From positions 62,001 through 126,000 of the forward strand of contig JAEWPC010000049.1 in assembly GCA_023460795.1 (NCBI GenBank): a stretch of 64,000 bases of DNA, read 5' to 3'. Source of the stretch: Bacillota bacterium (GTDB lineage: Bacteria > Bacillota > Bacilli > Paenibacillales > Paenibacillaceae). A program made the translations under genes and the position numbers. Below are positions 40,380-48,120 of the stretch, piece after piece (within the stretch, counting starts at the first letter, position 1; each line of letters begins with the position of its first letter). Under the pieces are notes generated by a model. It did not search any database, had not been told where the DNA came from, and saw only the letters and a program-made list of their open reading frames with translations.

Positions 40380-40925
40380 TTAAGTCCTCCCTACCCAAGT
40401 TCTTGCGGTCCATCTGGCGTACCAGAGTGTGAGTTTGATGATCCACTCGGCCAAGTAGTACCGAATGGCGAAGGCGAGCAACAAGCCGACGCCGGTCGAA
40501 CCGATCGCGACGAACAGCTTAGCCGTCGTAGCGTCGCCGTAAAGCAATTGTTCAATCAACAAGATGACAAGCGACAGGCAGCCGAACGTCGCGGTCGCGC
40601 AGAGTGATACGAATACCGCCCATAACGAGACGAGAAGCGGCAGCGCGACCATGTTAAGGAAGACAAGCGCGATCGTCACGCCAATCATCCGCGCGACATC
40701 CTTCTTCGGTGGCTGGGTCGGCAGCAGCTGAAAGCCGGCGCCTAAAATTTCTCGGGCGACGACGAGCGGATCGCCCAGCATTCTCGCGGTTTCCGCTTCG
40801 GATCTTCCGTTATCCAAGCCGAAGACGAAATGCGATTCGTAATCCTGCAGCAGCTCTTCGCGTTCTTGAGCGGGCATCGGAGCCAGATAAGCGCGAAGCG
40901 CCGAGAGATATTCCTGTTTGTTCAT
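40380..40925 (-). CDS. DUF1700/HAAS-domain membrane protein
   Basis: 181 aa. The N-terminal HAAS domain is clear: MNKQEYLSALRAYLAPMPAQE, then EELLQDYESHF and GRSEAETARMLGDP. Two to three membrane segments follow (about 75-160). The stop lies three bases before the DUF4097 start, so the two are translated together. A -10-like TACAAT at 40986-40991 (minus strand) may give this pair its own promoter besides that of padR. Confidence 0.88.
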   Translation of the reverse strand: MNKQEYLSALRAYLAPMPAQEREELLQDYESHFVFGLDNGRSEAETARMLGDPLVVAREILGAGFQLLPTQPPKKDVARMIGVTIALVFLNMVALPLLVSLWAVFVSLCATATFGCLSLVILLIEQLLYGDATTAKLFVAIGSTGVGLLLAFAIRYYLAEWIIKLTLWYARWTARTWVGRT

Positions 40926-41064
40926 GGGACTCTCCCTTACTTAAAGTAATAGTAGTGGTGCTTGGCGTCGGCATCCGATGGTTCCATTGTAACCCAGCGG
41001 AGACGAAGCCGAATCCATCTTCAGTGCATAAGCGACCTGGACCTGAGGAGGGGATTTCCGTTCG

Positions 41065-41397
41065 TTATTGGACCGGGAATTCTCCTTCATGAATGAGCTC
41101 GGTCACGCTGGCGACGAAAGCGTTCCAGGCGGCGATCATTTCCTTGGCGTATTCCAGTCCGTCTGGAGTCAGCTTGTAATACTTCCGAGGAGGACCGCCG
41201 CTTGATTCCTGCAAGTAGGTGGTGCAGCGGCCTTCGTTCACTAATCGGCGCAAGAGCGGATAGAGCGCGCCCTCGGCTACTTCGATATGCTTGGATACCG
41301 CTTCCGCGAGCTCGTAGCCGTATCGATCGTGTTTGTTGATGAGCGCGAGCACGCACAGCTCTAGAACGCCTTTCTTGAATTGCGTATTGATGTCCAC
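41065..41397 (-). CDS. PadR-family transcriptional regulator
   Basis: 110 aa. The PadR winged helix is complete: KKGVLELCVLALINKHDRYGYELAEAVSKHIEVAEGALYPLLRRLVNEG, followed by the wing GPPRKYYKLTPDG and a short dimerisation helix. First gene of the PadR-DUF1700-DUF4097 set, with dyads overlapping its own promoter at 41461-41499. It probably represses itself and the two genes downstream. Confidence 0.93.
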   Translation of the reverse strand: MDINTQFKKGVLELCVLALINKHDRYGYELAEAVSKHIEVAEGALYPLLRRLVNEGRCTTYLQESSGGPPRKYYKLTPDGLEYAKEMIAAWNAFVASVTELIHEGEFPVQ

Positions 41398-41448
41398 GTT
41401 GTACCTCCGTTCCGGGTAGTTCGGCGCTGCGAATTTGTCGATGTCTAC

Positions 41449-41499
41449 AAATTAACACACAGTACTGATTAATGCAAGGTACTGATTTGAAATTAGTAC
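41449..41499 (-). promoter_or_regulatory. padR promoter with operator dyads
   Basis: On the minus strand TTGCAT (41472-41477), 17-bp spacer, TAATTT (41449-41454). One dyad has arms AGTAC/GTACT at 41461-41483; a second has arms GTACTGATTT and AATTAGTAC at 41479-41499. Both cover the -35 region, as expected for self-repression. Confidence 0.72.
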
Positions 41500-41521
41500 G
41501 GACACTTTTGACTTTAATTCG

Positions 41522-41548
41522 TCACAATTCTGTGATAAAATAGTCACA
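41522..41548. promoter_or_regulatory. TCACA/TGTGA dyads before the small membrane protein gene
   Basis: TCACAATTCTGTGA at 41522-41535 and TGTGA-TAAAATAG-TCACA at 41531-41548 share one half-site. They resemble the Fnr/Rex-type site at 41928 but have 4- and 8-bp centres. A cre-like AAAGCGCTTGCA follows. Confidence 0.4.
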
Positions 41549-41583
41549 ACTAAAGCGCTTGCACGGAAAGGGGTATGAACATC

Positions 41584-41829
41584 ATGAACAATCGCGCCAT
41601 GTCTCGGATGCTTAAATGGGTAGCGATGGTCGTCATCGTGGCGGGGATCGTATGCTGCCTGCTCAATCTCGCGCAATTCAACGATCGTAATCTCGGTCTA
41701 ATGGTAGGGATCGGATTTCTGATCGGCGGCGCCCAAATTTTGCTGTTCGGCGTGATCGCGCCGCTCATGCAGCGTAACCAGGAAGAAGCGCAACCGGTAC
41801 AGTCGCTCGCGACGGAGCAAGCGCAGTAA
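41584..41829 (+). CDS. Small two-span membrane protein
   Basis: 81 aa from ATG 41584, ten bases after GGAAAGGGG; an ATG at 41575 lies too close. Two membrane segments (about 7-30 and 38-58: MLKWVAMVVIVAGIVCCLL, LGLMVGIGFLIGGAQILLFGV) and a short Gln-rich tail. No family recognised. It has its own terminator at 41850 and lies between two TGTGA-type sites upstream of the quinol oxidase, so shared oxygen or redox control is conceivable. Confidence 0.7.
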   Translation: MNNRAMSRMLKWVAMVVIVAGIVCCLLNLAQFNDRNLGLMVGIGFLIGGAQILLFGVIAPLMQRNQEEAQPVQSLATEQAQ

Positions 41830-41849
41830 CGGACGATCGAACATACATG

Positions 41850-41892
41850 AAGGGCTGCTCGTAAGGTCGATTCGACCTTCGGGCAGCCCTTT
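41850..41892 (+). terminator. Terminator of the small membrane protein gene
   Basis: AAGGGCTGC...AAGGTCGA pairs with TCGACCTT...GCAGCCCTTT with one bulge, then TTTG. Confidence 0.82.
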
Positions 41893-41927
41893 GTCGTTAC
41901 CGGCCATGCATACCTTCAATGGAAAAG

Positions 41928-41945
41928 TTGTGATAAAAATCACAA
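41928..41945 (+). promoter_or_regulatory. TGTGA-N6-TCACA site upstream of qoxABCD
   Basis: TTGTGATAAAAATCACAA has 7-bp perfect arms. TGTGA-N6-TCACA is the B. subtilis Fnr consensus and also the core of the Rex box, so either regulator is possible. It lies 128 bp before qoxA. The qoxA promoter itself is not clear. Confidence 0.65.
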
Positions 41946-42072
41946 TATGACAAAGACGTGAACAATTTATTGCGGAAATAAGGCGGATAATTGACGCAAT
42001 TGTTAACTGTAAGGAAGTCGATTTTCGTTTCTGATATGGTGTGTACATAAGCGATTGATGGGAGAGATACAC

Positions 42073-43062
42073 ATGGCGGCAAGGATGCGGCGAATAGCCG
42101 CGGTACTATCGCTCGTCGCGATAGCGGCGCTTACGGCGGGCTGCAGCGATAAGATCGTCGTGCTGAACCCCAAAGGGGAAGTCGGCAAGCAACAACTCGA
42201 TTTAATCATCATATCTACATTGCTGTGTTTGGTCGTCATCGTTCCCGTTCTCATTCTGACGTTCGTTATCGTCTGGCGCTATCGCCAGAAATCGAATAGC
42301 AAGGCGAAGTACCGTCCCGAATGGGAGCACAATTCCAAGCTCGAGACGATCTGGTGGGGCATCCCGATCGTCATCGTCGCGATTCTGGCTATCGTTACGG
42401 TTCGTTACACGCATATCCTTGAACCGTCGAAGCCGCTCGCGAGCGACAAGGAGCCGATCGTCATTCAGGTGACCTCGCTCGACTGGAAATGGCTTTTCCA
42501 ATACCCCGATCAGAAGATCGCGACGGTGAATTACGTGCAGTTCCCGGCTAACGTACCCGTTCGCTTCGAGCTGACGGCGGACGCGCCGATGAACTCGTTC
42601 TGGATTCCGCAGCTCGGCGGCCAGATCTATACGATGTCCGGCATGGCCATGAAGCTTAACCTGATCGCCGACGAGCCGGGAGAATATATGGGCATGGGCG
42701 CGAATTTCAGCGGCAAAGACTTCGCCAAGATGCAGTTCACGGCGAAGGCGACCTCGCAGGAGGAGTTCGATGCCTGGGTGAAGGACGTTAAGCGGGCTAC
42801 GCCTAAGCTGACGGACGAAGGCTACGAGCAATTGGCCAAGCCGGGCACCGTCATGGGCACGATGGAATTCTCGGATATACCGGACGGGCTGTTCGACCGG
42901 ATCGTCAATAAATACGGCACGTCGCACGCAGGTCATTCGCAGCCTGGCGATAAGACCGAGGGGTCGGAAAGCTCGGAGCATGACGGAATGGACATGGAGA
43001 TGGAAATGGAGATGGATCATTCCACATCCGAGCCGACGCACGAGTCCGCGCATCAACATTAG
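42073..43062 (+). CDS. qoxA: Cytochrome aa3/bo3-type quinol oxidase subunit II
   Basis: 329 aa from ATG 42073 (GGGAGAG upstream). Lipobox LTAGC gives a lipoprotein (Cys 18 of the precursor). Two membrane segments follow, then the cupredoxin domain. The CuA ligands of cytochrome c oxidases are missing: the region reads NSFWIPQLGGQIYTMSGM, as in quinol oxidases. An unusual acidic Met/His tail of ~40 residues closes the protein (MDMEMEMEMDH and HESAHQH). First gene of qoxABCD, the terminal oxidase that takes electrons from menaquinol. Confidence 0.95.
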   Translation: MAARMRRIAAVLSLVAIAALTAGCSDKIVVLNPKGEVGKQQLDLIIISTLLCLVVIVPVLILTFVIVWRYRQKSNSKAKYRPEWEHNSKLETIWWGIPIVIVAILAIVTVRYTHILEPSKPLASDKEPIVIQVTSLDWKWLFQYPDQKIATVNYVQFPANVPVRFELTADAPMNSFWIPQLGGQIYTMSGMAMKLNLIADEPGEYMGMGANFSGKDFAKMQFTAKATSQEEFDAWVKDVKRATPKLTDEGYEQLAKPGTVMGTMEFSDIPDGLFDRIVNKYGTSHAGHSQPGDKTEGSESSEHDGMDMEMEMEMDHSTSEPTHESAHQH

Positions 43063-43081
43063 ATAGGAAGGGGGAAACGAC

Positions 43082-45052
43082 ATGTGGGACCGTATTAAAG
43101 ATTTCGCAGCCGACTTTTTCGTCACCGGCGATCCGCTCATCTACGGTGCGGACGTCGCGATCGCGCTCACGATCATAGCCATCGTCTCGGCTCTTACGTA
43201 CTTCAAGAAATGGACGTGGCTATGGCGCGAATGGCTGACGACCGTAGACCATAAGAAAATAGGCATCATGTACGTCATCGCTTCGTTGCTCATGCTGTTC
43301 CGCGGCGGCGTCGACGCCCTGCTCATGCGCACGCAGCTCGCGATGCCGAATTTAGATTTCCTCGAACCGGAACACTATAACGCGATCTTCACGACGCATG
43401 GGGTCATCATGATTCTGTTCATGGCGATGCCGCTCATGTTCGGTTTGTTCAACTTGGTCGTGCCGCTTCAGATCGGGGCGCGCGACGTCGCTTATCCGTT
43501 CCTGAACTCGGTCAGCTTCTGGCTGTTCTTCATGGGCGCGATGCTGTTCAATATGTCGTTCGTCATCGGCGGCTCGCCCGACGCGGGATGGCTGTCGTAT
43601 CCGCCGCTCTCGGAGACGATGTTCAGCCCGGGACCGGGACAGGACTTCTACATCTGGGGCATTCAGATTTCCGGTATCGGCAGCTTGATGACCGGCATCA
43701 ACTTCATCGTCACGATTCTGAAGATGCGCGCGCCGGGTATGCGTCTCATGAAAATGCCGATGTTCACCTGGTCGACGCTGTCTAGCTGCCTGACGATCAT
43801 TTTGGCGTTCCCGATTCTGACGGTGACGTTGGCGCTGCTCTTCATCGACCGTTACCTGGGCGCGCACTTCTTCACGCTCGACGGGGGCGGCAACCCGATG
43901 ATGTACATCAACCTCATCTGGATGTGGGGTCACCCGGAAGTGTACATCGTCGTCTTGCCTGCGTTCGGGATTTTCTCGGAAATCGTTGCAACGTTCTCGA
44001 AAAAGCGGTTGTTCGGATATAAATCGATGGTGTTCGCTCTCATGAGCATCAGCTTCTTCTCGTTCTTCACGTGGGCTCACCATTTCTTCACGATGGGCTC
44101 GGGGGCTAACGTCAACGCGTTCTTCGCGGTGACGACGATGCTGATCGCGATCCCGACCGGGGTCAAGGTATTCAACTGGCTGTTCACGATGTACCGCGGA
44201 CGCTTGTCGTTCCCGACTCCGATGATGTGGACGATCGCCTTCATTCCATGCTTCGTCGTCGGCGGGATGACCGGCGTGCTCCTGTCGGTCGCACCGGCCG
44301 ACTTCCAGTTCCATAACAGCTACTTCCTGATCGCTCACTTCCACCAAGTGTTGATCGGCGGCGTGGCGTTCGGCTTCTTCGCGGGACTGTACTACTGGTG
44401 GCCGAAGGTATTCGGCTTTACGCTTCACGAAGGGCTCGGCAAGTGGGCGTTCTGGTTCTGGAATATCGGCTTCTACGTCTGCTTTATGCCGCAATACGTC
44501 CTCGGCCTCATGGGCATGACGCGCCGGATGAACACGTACGGCTGGGATCATGGCTGGTGGGAGCTTAACCTGACGTCGACGATCGGCGGCTTCCTGATGG
44601 GGATCGGCTTCCTGTTCCAGGTGTGGCAAATTCTCCACAGCATTAAGTTCTTCAAGAAAGCACCCGCGGATCCATGGAACGGACGCACGCTCGAATGGTC
44701 GATTCCGTCGCCTGCGCCGCTCTACAACTTCGCGACCTTGCCTCGCGTCAGCGAGCGCGATCCGTTGTGGGAAGAGAAGCTGCGCCGCGAGAAAGGCATT
44801 CTGCCTCCGCCTCCGCCGCCTCTCGAGCCGATCCATATGCCGCGCAATTCGGGCATTCCGTTCGTCATGTCGGCGTTCTGGTTCTTGGCGGGCTTCGGTT
44901 TCGTCGAGCATTGGACGTGGATGGCCGTTACCGGGCTTGCGGGCGTAGCGGTCACCATGCTGGTTCATTCGTTTAATTACAATACCGATTACTACATCCC
45001 GGTAGACGAGATCAAACGTACCGAGGCTGCAGCGGCAAAGGGGGCTGTCTAA
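43082..45052 (+). CDS. qoxB: Quinol oxidase subunit I
   Basis: 656 aa. The heme-copper oxidase core with about 14-15 membrane segments. Visible landmarks: TTVDHKKIGIMYV near the N-terminus, TTHGVIMILFMAMPL (low-spin heme His), WGHPEVYIVVLPAFG (CuB His and cross-linked Tyr), WAHHFFTMG (CuB His-His), and FHNSYFLIAHFHQVLIGG (heme ligands). It reduces O2 to water and pumps protons. AGGAAGGGGG precedes ATG 43082. The long open frame on the opposite strand is a GC-driven shadow. Confidence 0.97.
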   Translation: MWDRIKDFAADFFVTGDPLIYGADVAIALTIIAIVSALTYFKKWTWLWREWLTTVDHKKIGIMYVIASLLMLFRGGVDALLMRTQLAMPNLDFLEPEHYNAIFTTHGVIMILFMAMPLMFGLFNLVVPLQIGARDVAYPFLNSVSFWLFFMGAMLFNMSFVIGGSPDAGWLSYPPLSETMFSPGPGQDFYIWGIQISGIGSLMTGINFIVTILKMRAPGMRLMKMPMFTWSTLSSCLTIILAFPILTVTLALLFIDRYLGAHFFTLDGGGNPMMYINLIWMWGHPEVYIVVLPAFGIFSEIVATFSKKRLFGYKSMVFALMSISFFSFFTWAHHFFTMGSGANVNAFFAVTTMLIAIPTGVKVFNWLFTMYRGRLSFPTPMMWTIAFIPCFVVGGMTGVLLSVAPADFQFHNSYFLIAHFHQVLIGGVAFGFFAGLYYWWPKVFGFTLHEGLGKWAFWFWNIGFYVCFMPQYVLGLMGMTRRMNTYGWDHGWWELNLTSTIGGFLMGIGFLFQVWQILHSIKFFKKAPADPWNGRTLEWSIPSPAPLYNFATLPRVSERDPLWEEKLRREKGILPPPPPPLEPIHMPRNSGIPFVMSAFWFLAGFGFVEHWTWMAVTGLAGVAVTMLVHSFNYNTDYYIPVDEIKRTEAAAAKGAV

Positions 45053-45673
45053 ATGGCAAATAATAACCATTCGTCGTCCGCGGCGCATGGCCACGGCCAT
45101 GACGACGGACATCATGACCTCGAAGCGCTTCGAATGATGGGCTTCTGGATCTTCCTGATTACCGACTGTATCTTGTTCGGCTCGGTGTTCGCGACGTTCG
45201 CGGTGTTGCACGGCAACTCCGCTGGCGGTCCGCTCCTCTCCGACATGATCGAGTTGAACGGCGTCATCGCGGAGACGTTCATCCTGCTTACGTCCAGCTT
45301 CACGAGCGGCCTCGCGGTGCTGTCGATGAACCGCGGCGACCGCAAAGGGCTGATCGGATGGCTGGCCGTAACGGCGATTCTCGGCGCAGCGTTCATCACG
45401 CTCGAGGTAACGGAATTCGTGAAGCTCGTGGACGAAGGCGTAACGATCGCGACAAGCGCAAGCTGGTCGTCGTTCTATACGCTGGTCGGCATGCACGGTT
45501 TGCACGTGTCTCTCGGTCTCGTATGGATGGTGGCCATCATGCTGCAGATCGCCAAACGCGGCATTACGCCGGTCACGCGCCGTAAAGTCGGCATCGTCAG
45601 CTTGTACTGGCATTTTCTCGACGTCGTCTGGATTTTCGTGTTCACGATCGTGTACCTGATGGAGGTGATGTGA
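45053..45673 (+). CDS. qoxC: Quinol oxidase subunit III
   Basis: 206 aa, five membrane segments as usual for bacterial quinol oxidase subunit III (MMGFWIFLITDCILFGSVFATF, ETFILLTSSFTSGLA, MHGLHVSLGLVWM, SLYWHFLDVVWIFVFTIVYL). The N-terminus is His-rich (HGHGHDDGHHD). The ATG directly follows the qoxB stop codon, so translation is coupled. Confidence 0.96.
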   Translation: MANNNHSSSAAHGHGHDDGHHDLEALRMMGFWIFLITDCILFGSVFATFAVLHGNSAGGPLLSDMIELNGVIAETFILLTSSFTSGLAVLSMNRGDRKGLIGWLAVTAILGAAFITLEVTEFVKLVDEGVTIATSASWSSFYTLVGMHGLHVSLGLVWMVAIMLQIAKRGITPVTRRKVGIVSLYWHFLDVVWIFVFTIVYLMEVM

Positions 45674-45674
45674 G

Positions 45675-45989
45675 ATGGCGCACCAACATGACGAGCATGA
45701 ATCGCACGGTTCTCTGAAGTCCTACGTAATCGGCTTCCTGCTGTCGCTCGTGCTGACCGCGATCCCGCTCATCGTCGTATTGAACGACTTGATGGAAGGG
45801 ACGTCGGCGAAGGTGTTGCTGCTCGGCTCGGCCGTGCTGCAATTCGTCGTGCAGCTGTTCTATTTCATGCACCTGAAGGAAGAGAAGAAGCCGCGCTACA
45901 ACTTGGCGGTGCTCCTTCTCGGCATCGCGATCGTGCTCACGATCGTCGCGGGATCAATCTGGATTATGACCTATAATAAAGTGGCTTAA
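45675..45989 (+). CDS. qoxD: Quinol oxidase subunit IV
   Basis: 104 aa with three membrane segments (YVIGFLLSLVLTAIPLIVVL, LLLGSAVLQFVVQLFYFMHL, LLLGIAIVLTIVAGSIWIMTY), the standard fold of this small assembly subunit. Starts one base after the qoxC stop. A long hairpin follows at 46020. Confidence 0.95.
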   Translation: MAHQHDEHESHGSLKSYVIGFLLSLVLTAIPLIVVLNDLMEGTSAKVLLLGSAVLQFVVQLFYFMHLKEEKKPRYNLAVLLLGIAIVLTIVAGSIWIMTYNKVA

Positions 45990-46019
45990 GCCGACAATAA
46001 ATCCTTCTGGATGCGCTAT

Positions 46020-46089
46020 AAGAAGCCGTCTTTTGGTAAAATGGAAGTGCTACGCGACCATTTTGCGAAAGGGCGGTTTCTTAGTTTTT
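46020..46089 (+). terminator. 25-bp hairpin with T-run between qoxD and glpK (leader terminator)
   Basis: Arms 46020-46044 and 46058-46082 pair at 24 of 25 positions (five G.U) around a 13-nt loop and are followed by TTAGTTTTT. Only 4 bp separate the T-run from the glpK ribosome site, so no promoter fits between: any glpK transcript must cross this hairpin. It can end the qox operon and also attenuate glpK, as GlpP-controlled leaders do in B. subtilis. Confidence 0.78.
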
Positions 46090-46110
46090 CAATAGGAGGG
46101 GACTGTCTCG

Positions 46111-47604
46111 TTGGAACGTTATATAATGGCGCTCGATCAGGGAACGACGAGCACTCGAGCGATGCTCGTGAACCGGGCTGGCGAAGTGTCGCATTTGTCC
46201 CGGGAGCAATTGGAGCTTCAATATCCTCACCCTGGGTGGGTCGAGGTCGATGCGGAAGTCATCTGGCGGTCGGCGGTCGGCGTTGTCAGGGAGACGCTGC
46301 GAAGCTCCGGGTTGGCGGCAGACCAAGTGGCCGCGATCGGCATTACGAACCAGCGGGAGACGGCAGTCATCTGGGACAGCGCTACGGGCGAGCCCATTCG
46401 GCCGGCGATCGTCTGGCAATCGCGTCAGACGGCGGACATCTGCGAGGAGTTGAAACAAGCGGGACACGAACCGCTGTTCAGAGAGCGGACGGGGCTGCTG
46501 CTCGATCCTTACTTCTCGGGCACGAAGATCGCATGGATGCTTCGGCATACGGAGGGCGCGACAGCTAGAGCAGCAAGCGGCGAACTCTTATTCGGAACGA
46601 TCGACAGCTGGCTAGTATGGAAGCTGACCGGCGGCAAAGTCCATATCACGGACGCGACGAACGCTTCGCGCACGCTCTTGTATAACATTCATGAGGGGCG
46701 TTGGGATGGCGAACTGCTCGATCTGCTCGGGGTTCCGCAAGCGATGTTGCCGGAGGTCAGACCGACCTCCGAAGTGTACGGCGTTACGGAGACGTCGTTG
46801 TTCGGCGGGGAGATCCCGATTGCCGCTGCGGCCGGAGATCAACAGGCCGCGTTGTTCGGGCAGTGCTGCCATGAGCCCGGCAACGCGAAGAACACGTACG
46901 GCACGGGCTGCTTCATGCTCATGCACACAGGCGAAGAAGCGAAGGCTTCCGCGCACGGTTTGCTCACGACGGTCGCCTGGCGATTCGGCGATAAGCTCGA
47001 GTACGCGCTGGAAGGCAGCGTGTTCGTAGGCGGCTCCGCGATTCAATGGCTGCGCGACGAGCTCGGCGTAATTGACTCCGCGGCGGAGTCCGAAGCTCTG
47101 GCGACGCAGGTTGACTCGACGGACGGCGTCTACGTCGTGCCGGCTTTCGTCGGACTTGGCACGCCGTATTGGGACAGCGACGTACGCGGCTCGGTCTTCG
47201 GGTTGACGCGAGGCACGACGAAGGCGCACCTGGTGCGCGCGACGCTAGAATCGCTGGCTTACCAAACCAAGGACGTACTTGCCGTCATGGAACAGGACGC
47301 AGGCATGCGCCTGGCGACATTGAGCGTTGACGGAGGCGCTGTCGCGAACGGCTTCTTGATGCAATTCCAAAGCGACATTCTCGGCGTTCCGATCGTGCGG
47401 CCGGCTCAGAACGAATCCACGGCTCTCGGGGCAGCGTATTTCGCAGGGCTGGCGGTCGGCTTCTGGCGCGACCTTGATGAGATTCGAAAGCTGAAACGGG
47501 TGGACGGTACGTTCTCTCCCCATATGGTGCAAGCGGAGAGGGATGCCTTGTACGGCGGCTGGAAACGGGCGGTTCGTGCGTCGATTGCGTTCAAGGCACA
47601 TTAA
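46111..47604 (+). CDS. glpK: Glycerol kinase
   Basis: 497 aa, standard length. Start is TTG 46111, with AGGAGGGG ten bases upstream; this gives MERYIMALDQGTTSTRAML, the usual N-terminus. FGGY motifs are complete: DQGTTSTR (phosphate 1), TNQRETAVIWD, WQSRQTADICEEL, GLLLDPYFSGTKIAWML, GDQQAALFGQ, and LSVDGGAVANGFLMQFQ. Phosphorylates glycerol to glycerol 3-phosphate, feeding glpD downstream. No glpF gene is adjacent. Confidence 0.97.
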   Translation: MERYIMALDQGTTSTRAMLVNRAGEVSHLSREQLELQYPHPGWVEVDAEVIWRSAVGVVRETLRSSGLAADQVAAIGITNQRETAVIWDSATGEPIRPAIVWQSRQTADICEELKQAGHEPLFRERTGLLLDPYFSGTKIAWMLRHTEGATARAASGELLFGTIDSWLVWKLTGGKVHITDATNASRTLLYNIHEGRWDGELLDLLGVPQAMLPEVRPTSEVYGVTETSLFGGEIPIAAAAGDQQAALFGQCCHEPGNAKNTYGTGCFMLMHTGEEAKASAHGLLTTVAWRFGDKLEYALEGSVFVGGSAIQWLRDELGVIDSAAESEALATQVDSTDGVYVVPAFVGLGTPYWDSDVRGSVFGLTRGTTKAHLVRATLESLAYQTKDVLAVMEQDAGMRLATLSVDGGAVANGFLMQFQSDILGVPIVRPAQNESTALGAAYFAGLAVGFWRDLDEIRKLKRVDGTFSPHMVQAERDALYGGWKRAVRASIAFKAH

Positions 47605-47653
47605 TACGACGAGGTCTCATCCATACAAGTTCATACGGGGTGGAGAATCTGAG

Positions 47654-47720
47654 AACCACGAGTGTCTTCCGCATGCCTTTAGGCTGCGAAAGACATTGAC
47701 GTGGTTTTTGTTATTTTTTT
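47654..47720 (+). terminator. glpK terminator
   Basis: AACCACG...TGTCTT...CGCA pairs with TGCG...AAGACA...CGTGGTT around GCC-TTTA-GGC, followed by TTTTGTTATTTTTTT. Confidence 0.85.
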
Positions 47721-47730
47721 GGGAAGTTGA

Positions 47731-48073
47731 ACCTGCAGCGGCTTCGCAGAACGTTGCAGCGTTGCGCGGGCGTGGAATGAACCTGCAGCGGCTTCGCAGA
47801 ACGTTGCAGCGTTGTGCTGGCGTGGAATGAACCTGCAGCGGCCTCGCAGACCGTTGCAGAGTTGCGCGGGCGTGGAATGAACCTGCAGCGGCTTCGCAGA
47901 CCGTTGCAGCGCCGCGCTGGCGTGGAATGAACCTGCAGCGGCCTCGCAGAACGTTGCAGAGTTGCGCGGACGTGGAATGAACCTGCAGCGGCTTCGCAGA
48001 ACGTTGCAGCGTTATGCTGGCGTGGAATGAACCTGTAGCGGCTTCGCAGACCGTTGCAGCGCCGCGCGGGCGA
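47731..48073 (+). repeat. Tandem array, seven 50-bp units with a plus-sense hairpin
   Basis: ACCTGCAGCGG (ACCTGTAGCGG in the last unit) begins at 47731, 47781, 47831, 47881, 47931, 47981 and 48031: exactly 50 bp apart. Each unit can fold CTGCAGCGG, 9-nt loop, MCGTTGCAG (8-9 bp with one G.U), followed by a variable GTTGCGCGGGCGTGGAATGA linker. The G.U lies on the plus strand. The array fills the space between the glpK terminator and glpD. It shares the hairpin with the array at 25571 but not the linker. 50 is not a multiple of three, and open frames across it are not coding. Confidence 0.92.
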
Positions 48074-48080
48074 ATTGTTC

Positions 48081-48106
48081 TTGTTCTATTCATATGAATA
48101 GAACAA
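48081..48106 (+). promoter_or_regulatory. Perfect 26-bp palindrome just upstream of the glpD ribosome site
   Basis: TTGTTCTATTCAT and its exact complement ATGAATAGAACAA meet without spacer. It ends two bases before GGAGG (48108-48112). As DNA it would be an operator for a dimeric repressor; as RNA it would form a hairpin beside the ribosome site. No clear promoter is seen between it and the array. Confidence 0.75.
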
Positions 48107-48120
48107 TGGAGGAATGGCAT

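Noticed and set aside
43352..45613. 753-codon open frame on the minus strand opposite qoxB and qoxC
   Set aside because: It lies antisense to two certain genes, is extremely rich in Arg/Glu/His, and is the usual shadow of a GC-rich third codon position.
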